Assembly (NCBI RefSeq): GCF_030674635.1 | Contig: NZ_CP089978.1 | Span: forward strand, 1,364,001 to 1,428,000 | DNA: 64,000 bases | Direction: 5' to 3' | DNA from: Moraxella sp. ZY210820 | GTDB taxonomy: Bacteria; Pseudomonadota; Gammaproteobacteria; Pseudomonadales; Moraxellaceae | In this document: positions 29,239 to 37,954 of the stretch, in pieces | Position numbering within the stretch: the first letter of the stretch is position 1 | Layout: each line of letters begins with the position of its first letter | The notes under the pieces: generated by a model | Databases searched by the model: none | The model's input: the letters and a program-made list of their open reading frames with translations, nothing else | Told to the model about the DNA's origin: nothing | Made by a program: the position numbers and the translations under genes

Positions 29239-29378
29239 CGTGAATTCGGCTTAAATTAAATATTTTAAATTATTGAAATATAAAGATTAAGTAGGATTAA
29301 GTAACAATTAAAGCGACGTAAGACGCACCATTTGATAAAAATTTATATAAAGGTACGTCTTACGAAACAATATTTCTC
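29238..29378 (+). repeat. Direct repeat flanking the glycosyltransferase cassette, right copy
   Basis: A partner of 25593-25736 in the same orientation. This copy also carries a clear hairpin: CGTAAGACGCACC (about 29317-29329) against GGTACGTCTTACG (about 29352-29364), 12 of 13 positions. It starts at the stop codon of the 28378 gene and ends just before the 3' end of the GT4 gene. Confidence 0.7.
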
Positions 29379-29387
29379 AACCGTTAG

Positions 29388-30428
29388 TTAATAAAACTTT
29401 TTTATCATATCCTGATAGATTGCAACCGTCTGCTGTGCCATTGCTTCTACAGTTAATTGTTGTTGAGCCTGTTTAAATAGCATAGCAAAATCATGCTGGC
29501 TATTATCCTTTAACGCTAAATTTATCACGGAAACCAATTGCTCTACATTGCCTATATCTACTAAAAACTGCTCTGGCAACCACTCTACTACCCCATTTAC
29601 TCTAGTTGAAACCATTACTTTTTCAGCTTGTAAAGCCTCTACCATTACCAAGGGAAATCCTTCTCGGTCTGATGATAATGCTACTATATCAGCACATTGT
29701 AATAAATCTCTAGCATCTGCACGATAGCCTAAAAAAGCCACTTTATGTTGTAAATTTAAACTCTTAACTTGCAAGTCTAAATTTTGGCGTAATGAACCAT
29801 CACCCACTATCCATAGATTTGCTTGTACAAATTGCATAGCTTGGATGAGTAAAGCAATATTTTTGACAGGCTCTAAACGTCCAATACAAATAATATTTTT
29901 AAATGATGAATCAAGTTGATATTGCTCTATAATTTTTTGTTTTTGTTGGGTAATTTCATCATCTGACAACTTATGATGTGCTAAAACCCCATTATACACC
30001 ACATAAGATTTATGTGATGGCACACCATCAATCAAGGCTTTACTCACACCAATCACGGCATCTGCCTTTTGATGATACACTTTCTTATTCTTTTTAGTAC
30101 CGTGAATCGTATTTACTCGTTTAATATTTGGTAAAAATACCGAAATCATATTGACCAATTCTGACGCTTTTCCCGCTTGGCAATGTAAAATGTCAGCATT
30201 AATTTTTTTAATCATACTCAATAATTGCCATAATAACACAATATTCAAGCGACTACGGCTTAAATCAAGTGAATGAAAATGTACATTACTAGCAACTTTT
30301 TCAGCATAGCATGGGTGAGCAATAAAATGTACTTCATGCTGTTTGGCTAATTCATTCACTAAATTAAAAGTATGTTGCTCTAAGCCACCAACGCCACCAC
30401 TACTCGCCATAAATTGTATAATTTTCAT
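29388..30428 (-). CDS. GT4-family glycosyltransferase (GT-B fold)
   Basis: A 346-residue retaining glycosyltransferase. The N-terminal domain starts MKIIQFMASSGGVGGLEQHT, with the Gly-rich acceptor loop, and includes HCQAGKASELVN and INTIHGTKKNKK-type strands. The C-terminal donor domain has IICIGRLEPVKNIALLIQAM, LWIVGDGSLRQNL and the EX7E region SSDREGFPLVMVEAL. It is last of a three-gene minus-strand operon with a WaaE-type gene (15-bp gap) and a polysaccharide deacetylase. This points to LOS core assembly. Donor sugar is unknown. Confidence 0.88.
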   Translation of the reverse strand: MKIIQFMASSGGVGGLEQHTFNLVNELAKQHEVHFIAHPCYAEKVASNVHFHSLDLSRSRLNIVLLWQLLSMIKKINADILHCQAGKASELVNMISVFLPNIKRVNTIHGTKKNKKVYHQKADAVIGVSKALIDGVPSHKSYVVYNGVLAHHKLSDDEITQQKQKIIEQYQLDSSFKNIICIGRLEPVKNIALLIQAMQFVQANLWIVGDGSLRQNLDLQVKSLNLQHKVAFLGYRADARDLLQCADIVALSSDREGFPLVMVEALQAEKVMVSTRVNGVVEWLPEQFLVDIGNVEQLVSVINLALKDNSQHDFAMLFKQAQQQLTVEAMAQQTVAIYQDMIKKFY

Positions 30429-30443
30429 TCACTCAACCTAATA

Positions 30444-31214
30444 TTATTTTTTATTCAAATATTGTTCAAACAATTTTGCTTCTTTTAAAAAAGCATAAAA
30501 CGCATTAATCATACTATTTACAAAACCACGCCAACCATTCAAGCAACTTCGGCGAATCATATACGATTTAAAAAATGTTAAAGGCATTACAGCGACTAAT
30601 TTTAAAATACTTGGCTTTTTATGTTTGGCAAATTTTTCTTGTGCTTTTAACTCAGAATATTGGTTATTCTTTTGCACTTTTACAAAAATACTGCTTTCCC
30701 CATAATGATAAATATCACCTTTTGCTTGAGCAAGCTGACCGTGTACCACAATATTTTCATGAGCAAAATTACTTAAATCATAATCGCCTTTTTCTTTACG
30801 GAAAAAGCGAGTTTTTGCGTGCTTTTTGGTATATTGACTATTTGCCACACCTAAAAATACATCATTAATTGGAATGATTAAGCCATCAATTTGATTTGCC
30901 GAAATCGTTTGTATAATTTCCTGTTTTAATTCTGGCGATAAAGTTTCATCACCATCTAAATTTAATACCCAATCATATTGACACAATTGTAAGGCTTGAT
31001 GTTTTTGCTGTGCATAACCAAGCCAATCTTGATGGGAAATTTTAACATTAGCAAACTGTTGTGCAATTTCATAAGTGTTATCATGACTACCTGAATCTAA
31101 AATAATCACTTCAGCAAAATCTTGCACACTAGTTAGAGTATCATGTAACCATTGTCCACAGTTCAGCGTTACAATATATACACTACACGGGATTTTTTGT
31201 GAAATATCATTCAT
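30444..31214 (-). CDS. GT2 LPS core glycosyltransferase (WaaE/KdtX-like)
   Basis: A 256-residue inverting glycosyltransferase. PCSVYIVTLNCGQWLHDTL and EVIILDSGSHDNTYEIA form the nucleotide-binding strands, and WVLNLDGDETLSPEL carries the DxD-type motif (DGDE). HYGESSIFVKVQKNNQYSE and the basic SYMIRRSCLNGWRGFVNS near the end match the WaaE/KdtX branch, which adds glucose to the first inner-core sugar region. It overlaps the upstream deacetylase gene by 4 bp (ATGA), so they are translationally coupled. Confidence 0.88.
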   Translation of the reverse strand: MNDISQKIPCSVYIVTLNCGQWLHDTLTSVQDFAEVIILDSGSHDNTYEIAQQFANVKISHQDWLGYAQQKHQALQLCQYDWVLNLDGDETLSPELKQEIIQTISANQIDGLIIPINDVFLGVANSQYTKKHAKTRFFRKEKGDYDLSNFAHENIVVHGQLAQAKGDIYHYGESSIFVKVQKNNQYSELKAQEKFAKHKKPSILKLVAVMPLTFFKSYMIRRSCLNGWRGFVNSMINAFYAFLKEAKLFEQYLNKK

Positions 31215-31999
31215 AACTTATAACGTCCTTTAGCAAGTGCGATTCGCATTTGTAAAGCATTCATTGCCCCATGTGTGCTAATGCGTGGGATATTATATTG
31301 ATTTTGTTCAGAATATTGCTCAATTTTTTTGCGTGTAGAAACGGCATTTTTAAACCCCATTTCCTTGACCATTTGTTGATGTTTTTCATTAAATCGCCCA
31401 AATGGATAAGCAAAACTCAAACATTGTCCTGTTAATCGTTCCACATCTTGTTTTGATTGTAAAATTTCTTGATAAGCAATTTCATCATCAACTTTAAGCA
31501 AATTGATATGATGTTGCGTGTGAGCTCCAAACTCAATTAAACCAGAGTCTTGCATTTCTTGAATATGTTCAGGTTGAAGTGTTTCAATCCCTTCAATATG
31601 AGTGGCTAAATAAATCGTAGCTTTAGCATGATATTTTTTGAGTAATGGAAAAGCATATTGATAATTATCTAAAAAACCATCATCGAAACTAATCGCAACT
31701 TGATTTGGTTGATGATGATTCATTTCCAATTCTGATACAAATTTAAATTCACTATTTTGTTTTACTAAGATTTGTAAAAATTGTTCAAATTTTTCTGGTG
31801 GCGTATTCATACCAGATGCAGGTACATGGGGATTAACCTGATGAAACATAATAATGCGTGGTAAATTTTTAGAACGATAGGGCAACCAAAAAGTATAATT
31901 ACCCATCAACCATAATAATAAAGCAAATGCTAAAATCGCAATTAAAATATATAAAATCAACACCTTATAGCTCTCTATCAGACCCAACTTGCAAGACAA
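31211..31999 (-). CDS. Membrane-anchored polysaccharide deacetylase (NodB-type)
   Basis: A 262-residue CE4-family protein predicted to remove acetyl groups from a glycan. An N-terminal helix at about residues 12-31 anchors it. The catalytic motif 1 is AISFDDGFLDNY (metal and base Asp pair), motif 2 is EFGAHTQHHINL (His ligands), and later motifs are SFAYPFGRFNEKH and KNAVSTRKK. Acinetobacter outer-core loci carry a similar gene. It is first of the operon ending with the GT4 gene, and is divergent from the VapD-like gene with about 75 bp between. The start could be slightly later than 31999. Confidence 0.88.
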   Translation of the reverse strand: MSCKLGLIESYKVLILYILIAILAFALLLWLMGNYTFWLPYRSKNLPRIIMFHQVNPHVPASGMNTPPEKFEQFLQILVKQNSEFKFVSELEMNHHQPNQVAISFDDGFLDNYQYAFPLLKKYHAKATIYLATHIEGIETLQPEHIQEMQDSGLIEFGAHTQHHINLLKVDDEIAYQEILQSKQDVERLTGQCLSFAYPFGRFNEKHQQMVKEMGFKNAVSTRKKIEQYSEQNQYNIPRISTHGAMNALQMRIALAKGRYKL

Positions 32000-32017
32000 C
32001 TTATTATTCGCTATTAT
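31989..32017 (+). promoter_or_regulatory. Predicted sigma-70 promoter of the vapD-like gene
   Basis: -35 TTGCAA (31989-31994), 17-bp spacer, -10 TATTAT (32012-32017), about 60 nt before the ATG at 32076. It overlaps the 5' end of the divergent deacetylase gene. Confidence 0.55.
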
Positions 32018-32075
32018 ACACCTTAGTCATTTAATTATATAGCAGTTTTTTTGATTTGTGATGTGAGATTATTTT

Positions 32076-32399
32076 ATGTACGCTATTACTTTTGACCTCA
32101 ATACTAAAACTCTTGAGCAACATTATCCACATTCATCATGGCGTAATGCCTACAATGATATTGAATTATTATTGACAGAATTTGGTTTTACTCGTCAGCA
32201 AGGAAGTGTTTATTTTGGCGATGATGAAGTAACGGCTGTTACTTGTGTAACAGCTGTACAAGAATTAGCCCAAGAATATCAATGGTTTGAATTATGTGTT
32301 AATGATATTCGTATGCTTCGTATTGAAGAGTTTAATGATTTAATGCCTGCGATAAAAAAAAATCTAAGACGTAGAAAGTTAGCAAAAAAAGTTGCTTAA
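32076..32399 (+). CDS. VapD-family protein (Cas2-like ribonuclease fold), orphan
   Basis: A 107-residue protein resembling VapD of Haemophilus and Helicobacter, a toxin with endoribonuclease activity and a ferredoxin-like fold related to Cas2. Visible family features are MYAITFDLNTKTLEQHYP at the start (catalytic-type Asp7), a helix with YNDIELLLTEFGFTRQQGS, VYFGDDE, and the late CVNDIRMLRIEEFNDLM. A basic tail (KKNLRRRKLAKKVA) extends beyond the usual length of about 95. No VapX-type antitoxin precedes it. It sits alone between two glycosyltransferase operons and overlaps the convergent gene's stop by 4 bp. Confidence 0.78.
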   Translation: MYAITFDLNTKTLEQHYPHSSWRNAYNDIELLLTEFGFTRQQGSVYFGDDEVTAVTCVTAVQELAQEYQWFELCVNDIRMLRIEEFNDLMPAIKKNLRRRKLAKKVA

Positions 32400-33421
32400 T
32401 ACACTTCATCAAGCCATTCATATTGCTGTGAATAAGGCAAATTAAACACTGTTTCTAGCATAAATTGTGTAATGCGTCTAGCATTAAATGATTGATGTGT
32501 TTTTTGCCAACCTGCTTGAGCAATTCTATTGGCTTCATCTCTATTTTGATGATAATAATGAATTTTATCAGCTAAATCAGCTTGATTATCAAAATAAACC
32601 AATTCATTTTCAGTATATAATTGTTCAAATTTTGGAATACGTGGGCTAAAAGTTAGTAAGCCATTACCCGTTAAATGTACAATACGGTCAGAGCTATATA
32701 AAGTTACATCATTTTTACGAGAATAATTTAGTCCCATTTGTGTATTTGCTAAAATTTTGTAGTAGCCCTTACCATAAATCGGCTGTGAACCAAAACAACC
32801 ATAATATTGATATGGAATATGATGATTTTTTAATTGTTGTGCTAAATTTGCCAAAAACCGCTCTCGTTCAGGTTCTTTATAAATAATTCCACAAAAAATA
32901 AATTGCTGTTGAAATGTTTGTTGTTTAAATTGTTGCAATATCTCAACATTTGTATGTGCAACATTTGGTATATAGGCAACTTTTAAATGTGGCTGTTTTA
33001 GTTTTTGTAAATACTCACCACCTGTAGTACAAAAAATAGCATCTAAATACGGCGAAAATGCTCTGATAAAATCTAATTTGTGTTCTAAATAAAGTGGATC
33101 TACATACCAAAATGCAATTTTAATATGTGGATAACGTTGTTTTATCTCTTGTAATACACTTGCTTTCATTAAATCACTATGCCCAATTAATACCAAATCA
33201 GGCTCAAGATTATCTACAATTTTTAAAACTTCTTTCCCTGCCCAATTTGCCCCTAATTTTTTAGTTTTAAAGATTGTCCCCATTCTTGCCATATCACGAA
33301 AACTAAAATCATAAACAAAATGTCCATTTTCAATTAATCCAGCCGAAATTTTACGGTCAGTACAATAAAAATGTGTACCTTGCTTATTAAAACCAAAATT
33401 TGCAATATGTAAAATTTTCAT
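32396..33421 (-). CDS. GT-B-type glycosyltransferase (CgeB/group 1-like)
   Basis: A 341-residue protein with MKILHIANFGFNKQGTHFY at the N-terminus, then LEPDLVLIGHSDLMKAS and FWYVDPLYLEHK in the acceptor domain. The C-terminal donor domain has GLNYSRKNDVTLYSSDRIVH, followed by GNGLLTFSPRIPKFEQLYTENE and a terminal helix SFNARRITQFML, the pattern of the CgeB-type glycosyltransferase family. It follows the ELM1-like gene after 11 bp on the same strand. A role in LOS or another surface glycan is inferred from these neighbours. Confidence 0.8.
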   Translation of the reverse strand: MKILHIANFGFNKQGTHFYCTDRKISAGLIENGHFVYDFSFRDMARMGTIFKTKKLGANWAGKEVLKIVDNLEPDLVLIGHSDLMKASVLQEIKQRYPHIKIAFWYVDPLYLEHKLDFIRAFSPYLDAIFCTTGGEYLQKLKQPHLKVAYIPNVAHTNVEILQQFKQQTFQQQFIFCGIIYKEPERERFLANLAQQLKNHHIPYQYYGCFGSQPIYGKGYYKILANTQMGLNYSRKNDVTLYSSDRIVHLTGNGLLTFSPRIPKFEQLYTENELVYFDNQADLADKIHYYHQNRDEANRIAQAGWQKTHQSFNARRITQFMLETVFNLPYSQQYEWLDEVY

Positions 33422-33432
33422 GATTTTTACTC

Positions 33433-34305
33433 TTAAAATACCAATTTCACTACTCTATCCGCTTCATTTAACTGCATTTTCATCGGTTGAGGCTGATTTA
33501 ATAATTCATCTAACATCATAGTAATACGGTCTGATTTTAAACGCTTAACCTGTAAAATACCTACATTTGCACCAGAAGTTAGGGCTTCAAATATCATGGA
33601 AACACTATCTTCTGTTACCCATACCGTTTCTGCTAATTGCATTTGCTCAAAAATCCAACCTTGTGGCGTTTGCTCTACAGGAAAAAATTGAATTTTAGGA
33701 TAATCTGTTATAGGAAAGTGTGTTTGTAATTTTACTAAAAAATCACTTGGTGTACGTCTTGATGTCGTGATAATAATTTCACTTTGTAGATTTTGATAAA
33801 TAATATCAATCACTTGTGTAAATATCGTTTCATTTTGCCATTGATGACGTTTTGATGATCCACCTAATGCAATTAAAATACGATTTTGTTGATGGCGATG
33901 TTGATTAATAATAGGATTTAATACACCCTGTGTACTAATAACATTTGATTGATGAAATTGCCCATCATGTTGTGGAATAATATGATAATCAAACCATGGC
34001 AATGGCAATGATGTTTTCATTAAAATGATACTTTTGGCACGGCGATAAACTTTGCTTAATAAATAGACTTTTAAATGCGTATGGCTCCCCACACCAATAA
34101 GATAATCAGGTTGATAATCAATATTAGAAAGTGATTTACCTAAAATCGCCAAACACAAATCCATATAAGTAATATCATCAATTAAAACTTCATGAAATTC
34201 AATTCGTTGATATGGATTTTGCCGTTGATAAGCCTGATAAAGACCCATAGCTTGTGAACGATGTCCAGCTTTATTATCACTGACATATAGAATATGAATT
34301 GTCAT
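33433..34305 (-). CDS. ELM1-like glycosyltransferase-fold protein
   Basis: A 290-residue member of the family named after plant mitochondrial fission protein ELM1, common in bacterial LPS loci and probably a glycosyltransferase of GT-B fold. Landmarks are TIHILYVSDNKAGHRSQAMG at the start, YLIGVGSHTHLKVYLLS, ILIALGGSSKRHQW, IIITTSRRTPSDF, and the donor-site segment VWVTEDSVSMIFEALTSGA. The ATG at 34305 is preferred over GTG at 34317. It is the first sugar gene after the SutA-like gene (42-bp gap) and leads the operon to 32396. Confidence 0.85.
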   Translation of the reverse strand: MTIHILYVSDNKAGHRSQAMGLYQAYQRQNPYQRIEFHEVLIDDITYMDLCLAILGKSLSNIDYQPDYLIGVGSHTHLKVYLLSKVYRRAKSIILMKTSLPLPWFDYHIIPQHDGQFHQSNVISTQGVLNPIINQHRHQQNRILIALGGSSKRHQWQNETIFTQVIDIIYQNLQSEIIITTSRRTPSDFLVKLQTHFPITDYPKIQFFPVEQTPQGWIFEQMQLAETVWVTEDSVSMIFEALTSGANVGILQVKRLKSDRITMMLDELLNQPQPMKMQLNEADRVVKLVF

Positions 34306-34347
34306 GCTTTCGTCCACAAGGCTGGTTCAATAAAATGCTGATTAGTC

Positions 34348-34587
34348 TTAATCTCTCGCACTCTCATCTGGCGGAACTTCGGTAATCTTACCGCCACGTG
34401 CTAAAAATGCTGCCACTTCATCAGCTAAAGCATCACGTTGTTTTTGCTTTGCAGTAACCGTTAAACTTTCAGCTTCAGCAATATCAATATCACTGACTTC
34501 ATCATCAGTTTCACTTAATACAGGTTCATCATCAGTATCTGGCTCATCGTCAATTTCATTTTCATCAATTTCATCATAATCGTTCAT
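34348..34587 (-). CDS. SutA-like acidic RNA-polymerase-associated protein
   Basis: A 79-residue protein. The first half is extremely acidic (about residues 1-41, mostly Asp and Glu) and probably disordered. The second half, AKQKQRDALADEVAAFLARG followed by GKITEV, closely follows the conserved helix of SutA from Pseudomonas aeruginosa. SutA binds RNA polymerase and supports transcription of ribosomal and maintenance genes during slow growth. The start at 34587 has GGAG 6 nt upstream. It lies between the ubiquinone hydroxylases and the ELM1-like gene. The name is given by resemblance only. Confidence 0.72.
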   Translation of the reverse strand: MNDYDEIDENEIDDEPDTDDEPVLSETDDEVSDIDIAEAESLTVTAKQKQRDALADEVAAFLARGGKITEVPPDESARD

Positions 34588-34682
34588 AATATGCTCCACT
34601 ATTAGCTAGATTGAACAATGATTTAAATCTATTTTCACACCCATCATTCTACAAAAATGTAATGTTTTATACAATGCAAAAT

Positions 34683-35942
34683 TTAAGCAATCGCATAACG
34701 TGTTGCTTTTAATTGTTGAACACCACTCGCTTGATACATTAAAAATTGCTTGGCTAAATCCGATTTTGCAATAGTTTTACGCCCAAAATTCAATGCCCAG
34801 CGTAAAGGCGTATCTTGGAATTTTTCCATAAAGCCCATCATCGACATACTATGCATCATGGTTAAATTATGTCCACGACGGTGATGTTGATAACGCTCTA
34901 AAGTTGCTATATTTGCCCAACTACCACGCTGTAAATCGTGCAATAAAACATCACATAATACACCAGCATCAAGCATACCTAAGTTCATACCTTGTCCTGC
35001 TAAAGGGTGAATGGTATGCCCTGCATCACCAATCAATACTAAACCATCATCAATATAACGTTGTGCTGCTCGTGCTTTTAATGGGAATGACATCGGCTCA
35101 GTTAAAACTTGAATTTTACCCAACATATAATGGCTTTCTTGATTTAATAATTGCTCAAATTCAACCAATGATAATTGCTTATATTCATTTGCCAATTCTG
35201 TTGGTAATGTCCATGCTAAGGAATGTAAGTAACCATTTTGTGCTGGATTTTGGCTTGCCATTGGTAACAATGCGAATGGCGTTGGATTATACATTTGCCG
35301 AGCAACGTGCTGATGATGTTGCTCGGTTAATAATGCACAACTTAAGACAGATTGTTGATAATCAAGTACATCAATATCAATCATTGCTTGCTGGCGTACA
35401 AATGAATTGGCACCATCAGCCCCGATAATTAAATAAGTGTTCAAAATATTGCCATTTGCAAGCTGAATTTGCCAAATTGTTTGTCCTTGCTGTGTGATTC
35501 TTTCAAGCGATTGTACACGAGTTTGTGAGCGATAATCTTTGACTTGTTGTAACATTTTTTGTTGTAACACATAATTTAAAATACTTGGCTCAACCATGAC
35601 GCCTAACACATCATCAACCATTGGATTTTGTGTTGCTTTACCCAGTAAAATATCACCATAACCATGATTATTCCACGCCATCATACCTGTATAAGCAATC
35701 GTACGTTGCGTATCTAATAAAGCCTGCCATACATCAGCATGTTTTAATAATTGAATTGTAGCTTGAGTTAAAGCTAATGCACGAGCATTAGGTACATTAA
35801 AAACTTTTTCTTGTTCTAAAATTGGACTTGCATCAAGTACAGTAGCTTGCACTCCCCCTTGTGCCAAAAGTAAAGCTGTCAAACCACCAACTAAACCACC
35901 ACCAACAATCACTACATCTAAAATATCAGTTTGATTTATCAT
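34683..35942 (-). CDS. UbiH/UbiF-family FAD monooxygenase (ubiquinone biosynthesis), second of pair
   Basis: A 419-residue flavoprotein hydroxylase of the aromatic ring. The Rossmann motif is DVVIVGGGLVGGLTALLLAQGG, the NAD(P)H-contact DG motif is LIIGADGANSFVRQ, and the second FAD motif is LIGDAGHTIHPLAGQGMNLG. All three place it in the UbiH/UbiF/VisC group. Which ring carbon it hydroxylates (C1, C5 or C6) cannot be decided by motif. Its start overlaps the stop of the upstream paralogue by 4 bp, so the two are translationally coupled. ubiA and an ABC1 kinase elsewhere in the window serve the same pathway. Confidence 0.9.
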   Translation of the reverse strand: MINQTDILDVVIVGGGLVGGLTALLLAQGGVQATVLDASPILEQEKVFNVPNARALALTQATIQLLKHADVWQALLDTQRTIAYTGMMAWNNHGYGDILLGKATQNPMVDDVLGVMVEPSILNYVLQQKMLQQVKDYRSQTRVQSLERITQQGQTIWQIQLANGNILNTYLIIGADGANSFVRQQAMIDIDVLDYQQSVLSCALLTEQHHQHVARQMYNPTPFALLPMASQNPAQNGYLHSLAWTLPTELANEYKQLSLVEFEQLLNQESHYMLGKIQVLTEPMSFPLKARAAQRYIDDGLVLIGDAGHTIHPLAGQGMNLGMLDAGVLCDVLLHDLQRGSWANIATLERYQHHRRGHNLTMMHSMSMMGFMEKFQDTPLRWALNFGRKTIAKSDLAKQFLMYQASGVQQLKATRYAIA

Positions 35943-37165
35943 GCTTTTAACCCCATTGCATAATTGGCGACGATTGGTTTCACTTGTGGCATTAAATCAA
36001 AGGCAATTAAGCCTAAATTACGCCATAATTTTATCGAAATTTGCGTACTACTAAATGTTTTAACCACCGTATCGCAAAAATGAATGACACGTTTTTGGTC
36101 ACTCAAACGTGCAGTTTCGTAAGCTTGGAGCATTTCAGCATCGCCTATATCAGCATTTTGTGCTTGTTGATGGCGAATATAACGTAACAATACATCAGCA
36201 TCACGCAAACAGAGATTAAAACCTTGCCCTGCAACTGGGTGTAAAGTATGTGCAGCATTCCCCATTAAAATCACACGCCCAACCGCTTGTTTATGAGCTA
36301 AAACTTGCTTTAAAGGATAACAAAAACGCTTTCCGACTTTTTCAAAACGCCCTGCTCTATCGCCATAGGTATGTTGTAAGGCATTTAAGAAATATTCATC
36401 ATTTTGCTCACCTAACCATTGTTGTTCTGTGCCTTTTTTAACTGTCCACACAATAGAACGGCGATTCTCTTGAATTAATGGCAATAATGCTAAAGGTCCA
36501 TTTTCACTAAAACGTTCAAAAGCAATTTGTTGATGTGGTTTTGATGTTTGTACCGTACTTACAATCGCCACTTGCTCATAATCATATTCATCAAAACCAA
36601 TACCTAAAGCCTGTCGAGTGAATGAATCTCGTCCATCAGCTCCAATGAGCAATGGTGCAGTAAATCTAAATTGTTCTGTTTGTTGTTTTTTCTGTGCTTG
36701 TACAAGCACTTGCTGTTCATCTTGCTCAATGTGCGTTACTTCAATATCATCAATGAGTTGAATATATGAATTTTTCTGTACATTTTGCAATAATACTCGC
36801 CCAAACCATGCATTTTCAATCACATAGCCAAAATTCTCAACATTTTCCTGCTCAGCGACTAAACGTGCTCGCCCAAAACCACCTTGCTCACTCATTTGAA
36901 CTTGATGAATGGGAGTGCTATACTGTACTAAATCTTGCCAAATACCCAACTGACGATAAATTTGCACACTACGGCGAGATAATGCTGTATTGCGTGCATC
37001 AAAACTCGAATGATACGGTACATCATTATTATCAAGTTGTGGATAACGAATATTTTCCAGTAAAGTAACATGGATATGTTGTTGTGCTAGCATAAGTGCT
37101 AAACTTAAGCCAACCATACCACCACCAATAATAATTGCGTGTTGTTGGATATTATTCATCTTCAT
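35939..37165 (-). CDS. UbiH-family FAD monooxygenase (ubiquinone biosynthesis), first of pair
   Basis: A 408-residue paralogue of its neighbour: AIIIGGGMVGLSLALMLAQQ, then LIGADGRDSFTRQALG and LMGNAAHTLHPVAGQGFNLC. The second FAD motif has GNAAH rather than GDAGH, a common variant in UbiH-type enzymes, and the N-terminal half resembles UbiH (C1 hydroxylase). It opens the two-gene operon and lies 53 bp after the start of pncA on the same strand. Assignment of the exact reaction would need phylogeny. Confidence 0.9.
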   Translation of the reverse strand: MKMNNIQQHAIIIGGGMVGLSLALMLAQQHIHVTLLENIRYPQLDNNDVPYHSSFDARNTALSRRSVQIYRQLGIWQDLVQYSTPIHQVQMSEQGGFGRARLVAEQENVENFGYVIENAWFGRVLLQNVQKNSYIQLIDDIEVTHIEQDEQQVLVQAQKKQQTEQFRFTAPLLIGADGRDSFTRQALGIGFDEYDYEQVAIVSTVQTSKPHQQIAFERFSENGPLALLPLIQENRRSIVWTVKKGTEQQWLGEQNDEYFLNALQHTYGDRAGRFEKVGKRFCYPLKQVLAHKQAVGRVILMGNAAHTLHPVAGQGFNLCLRDADVLLRYIRHQQAQNADIGDAEMLQAYETARLSDQKRVIHFCDTVVKTFSSTQISIKLWRNLGLIAFDLMPQVKPIVANYAMGLKA

Positions 37166-37218
37166 TCATCAAATTATCATATAAATATTTTATCAATAGT
37201 AACATTTTTAATTCAAAT

Positions 37219-37845
37219 TTAAAATGCCATTTGACAACTTTGTACTCGCTGTACACCTGCTTGCGACATTTCTAACCAAGCTTGTGCTAATGAACCATTG
37301 ATGTCAATTGCCTTACACATATCTTCAATAACGTAGGTTTTAAATCCAGCTTGTTGTGCATCAAGGGCTGTCCATTTTACACAATAATCCGTTGCCACCC
37401 CAACAATATATACCGTATTTATTTGTCGCTCTCGTAAATAACTGGCTAATCCCGTTGCTGTTTTTTTATCCGCTTCTAAAAAAGCAGAATAGCTATCAAT
37501 CTCCACATGATACCCCTTACGAATAATTAATTGTGTATGAGGAATATTTAAGTCTCGATGAAATTCTGCACCTTGACTACCTTGTACACAATGTCTTGGC
37601 CATAAAACTTGCTGTCCATAACTTAATTCAATATAATCAAATACTTGTTGATTTGTATGATTATCCACAAAAGAAATATGCTCATTTGGATGCCAATCTT
37701 GCGTTAAAATCACATTTTGGAAATGCTGAGCCAATTGATTAATCGGCTGAATGATTTGATCAGCATTTTGTACAGCTAAAGCACCATTTGGCATAAAATC
37801 ATTTTGCATATCAACAATAATTAATGCGGTTTGAGCCTGATTCAT
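37219..37845 (-). CDS. pncA: Nicotinamidase
   Basis: The enzyme converts nicotinamide to nicotinate for NAD salvage in the cytosol. The catalytic triad is visible: Asp of IIVDMQNDF, Lys of IIRKGYHVEIDSYS, and Cys of GVATDYCVKWTA. Metal-site residues DWHPNEHISF (Asp, His, His) also match. The length of 208 is usual. It is the first gene on the minus strand before the two hydroxylases and may share their transcript, although no functional link is obvious. Confidence 0.95.
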   Translation of the reverse strand: MNQAQTALIIVDMQNDFMPNGALAVQNADQIIQPINQLAQHFQNVILTQDWHPNEHISFVDNHTNQQVFDYIELSYGQQVLWPRHCVQGSQGAEFHRDLNIPHTQLIIRKGYHVEIDSYSAFLEADKKTATGLASYLRERQINTVYIVGVATDYCVKWTALDAQQAGFKTYVIEDMCKAIDINGSLAQAWLEMSQAGVQRVQSCQMAF

Positions 37846-37954
37846 AAGTTCATTCCTATTACATATTTTTACACAATGCTAATTTTAAGCTAAATCTAAT
37901 TCTGTATTATACGCCTAATTTATTTCTATGTGTTGATATAAACGAGGAAAGATC

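Noticed and set aside
34904..35428. A long plus-strand open frame (about 170 codons) antisense to a UbiH-type gene.
   Set aside because: Its translation is low-complexity and His/Leu-rich with no domain, and the opposite strand encodes a complete FAD hydroxylase with all motifs.
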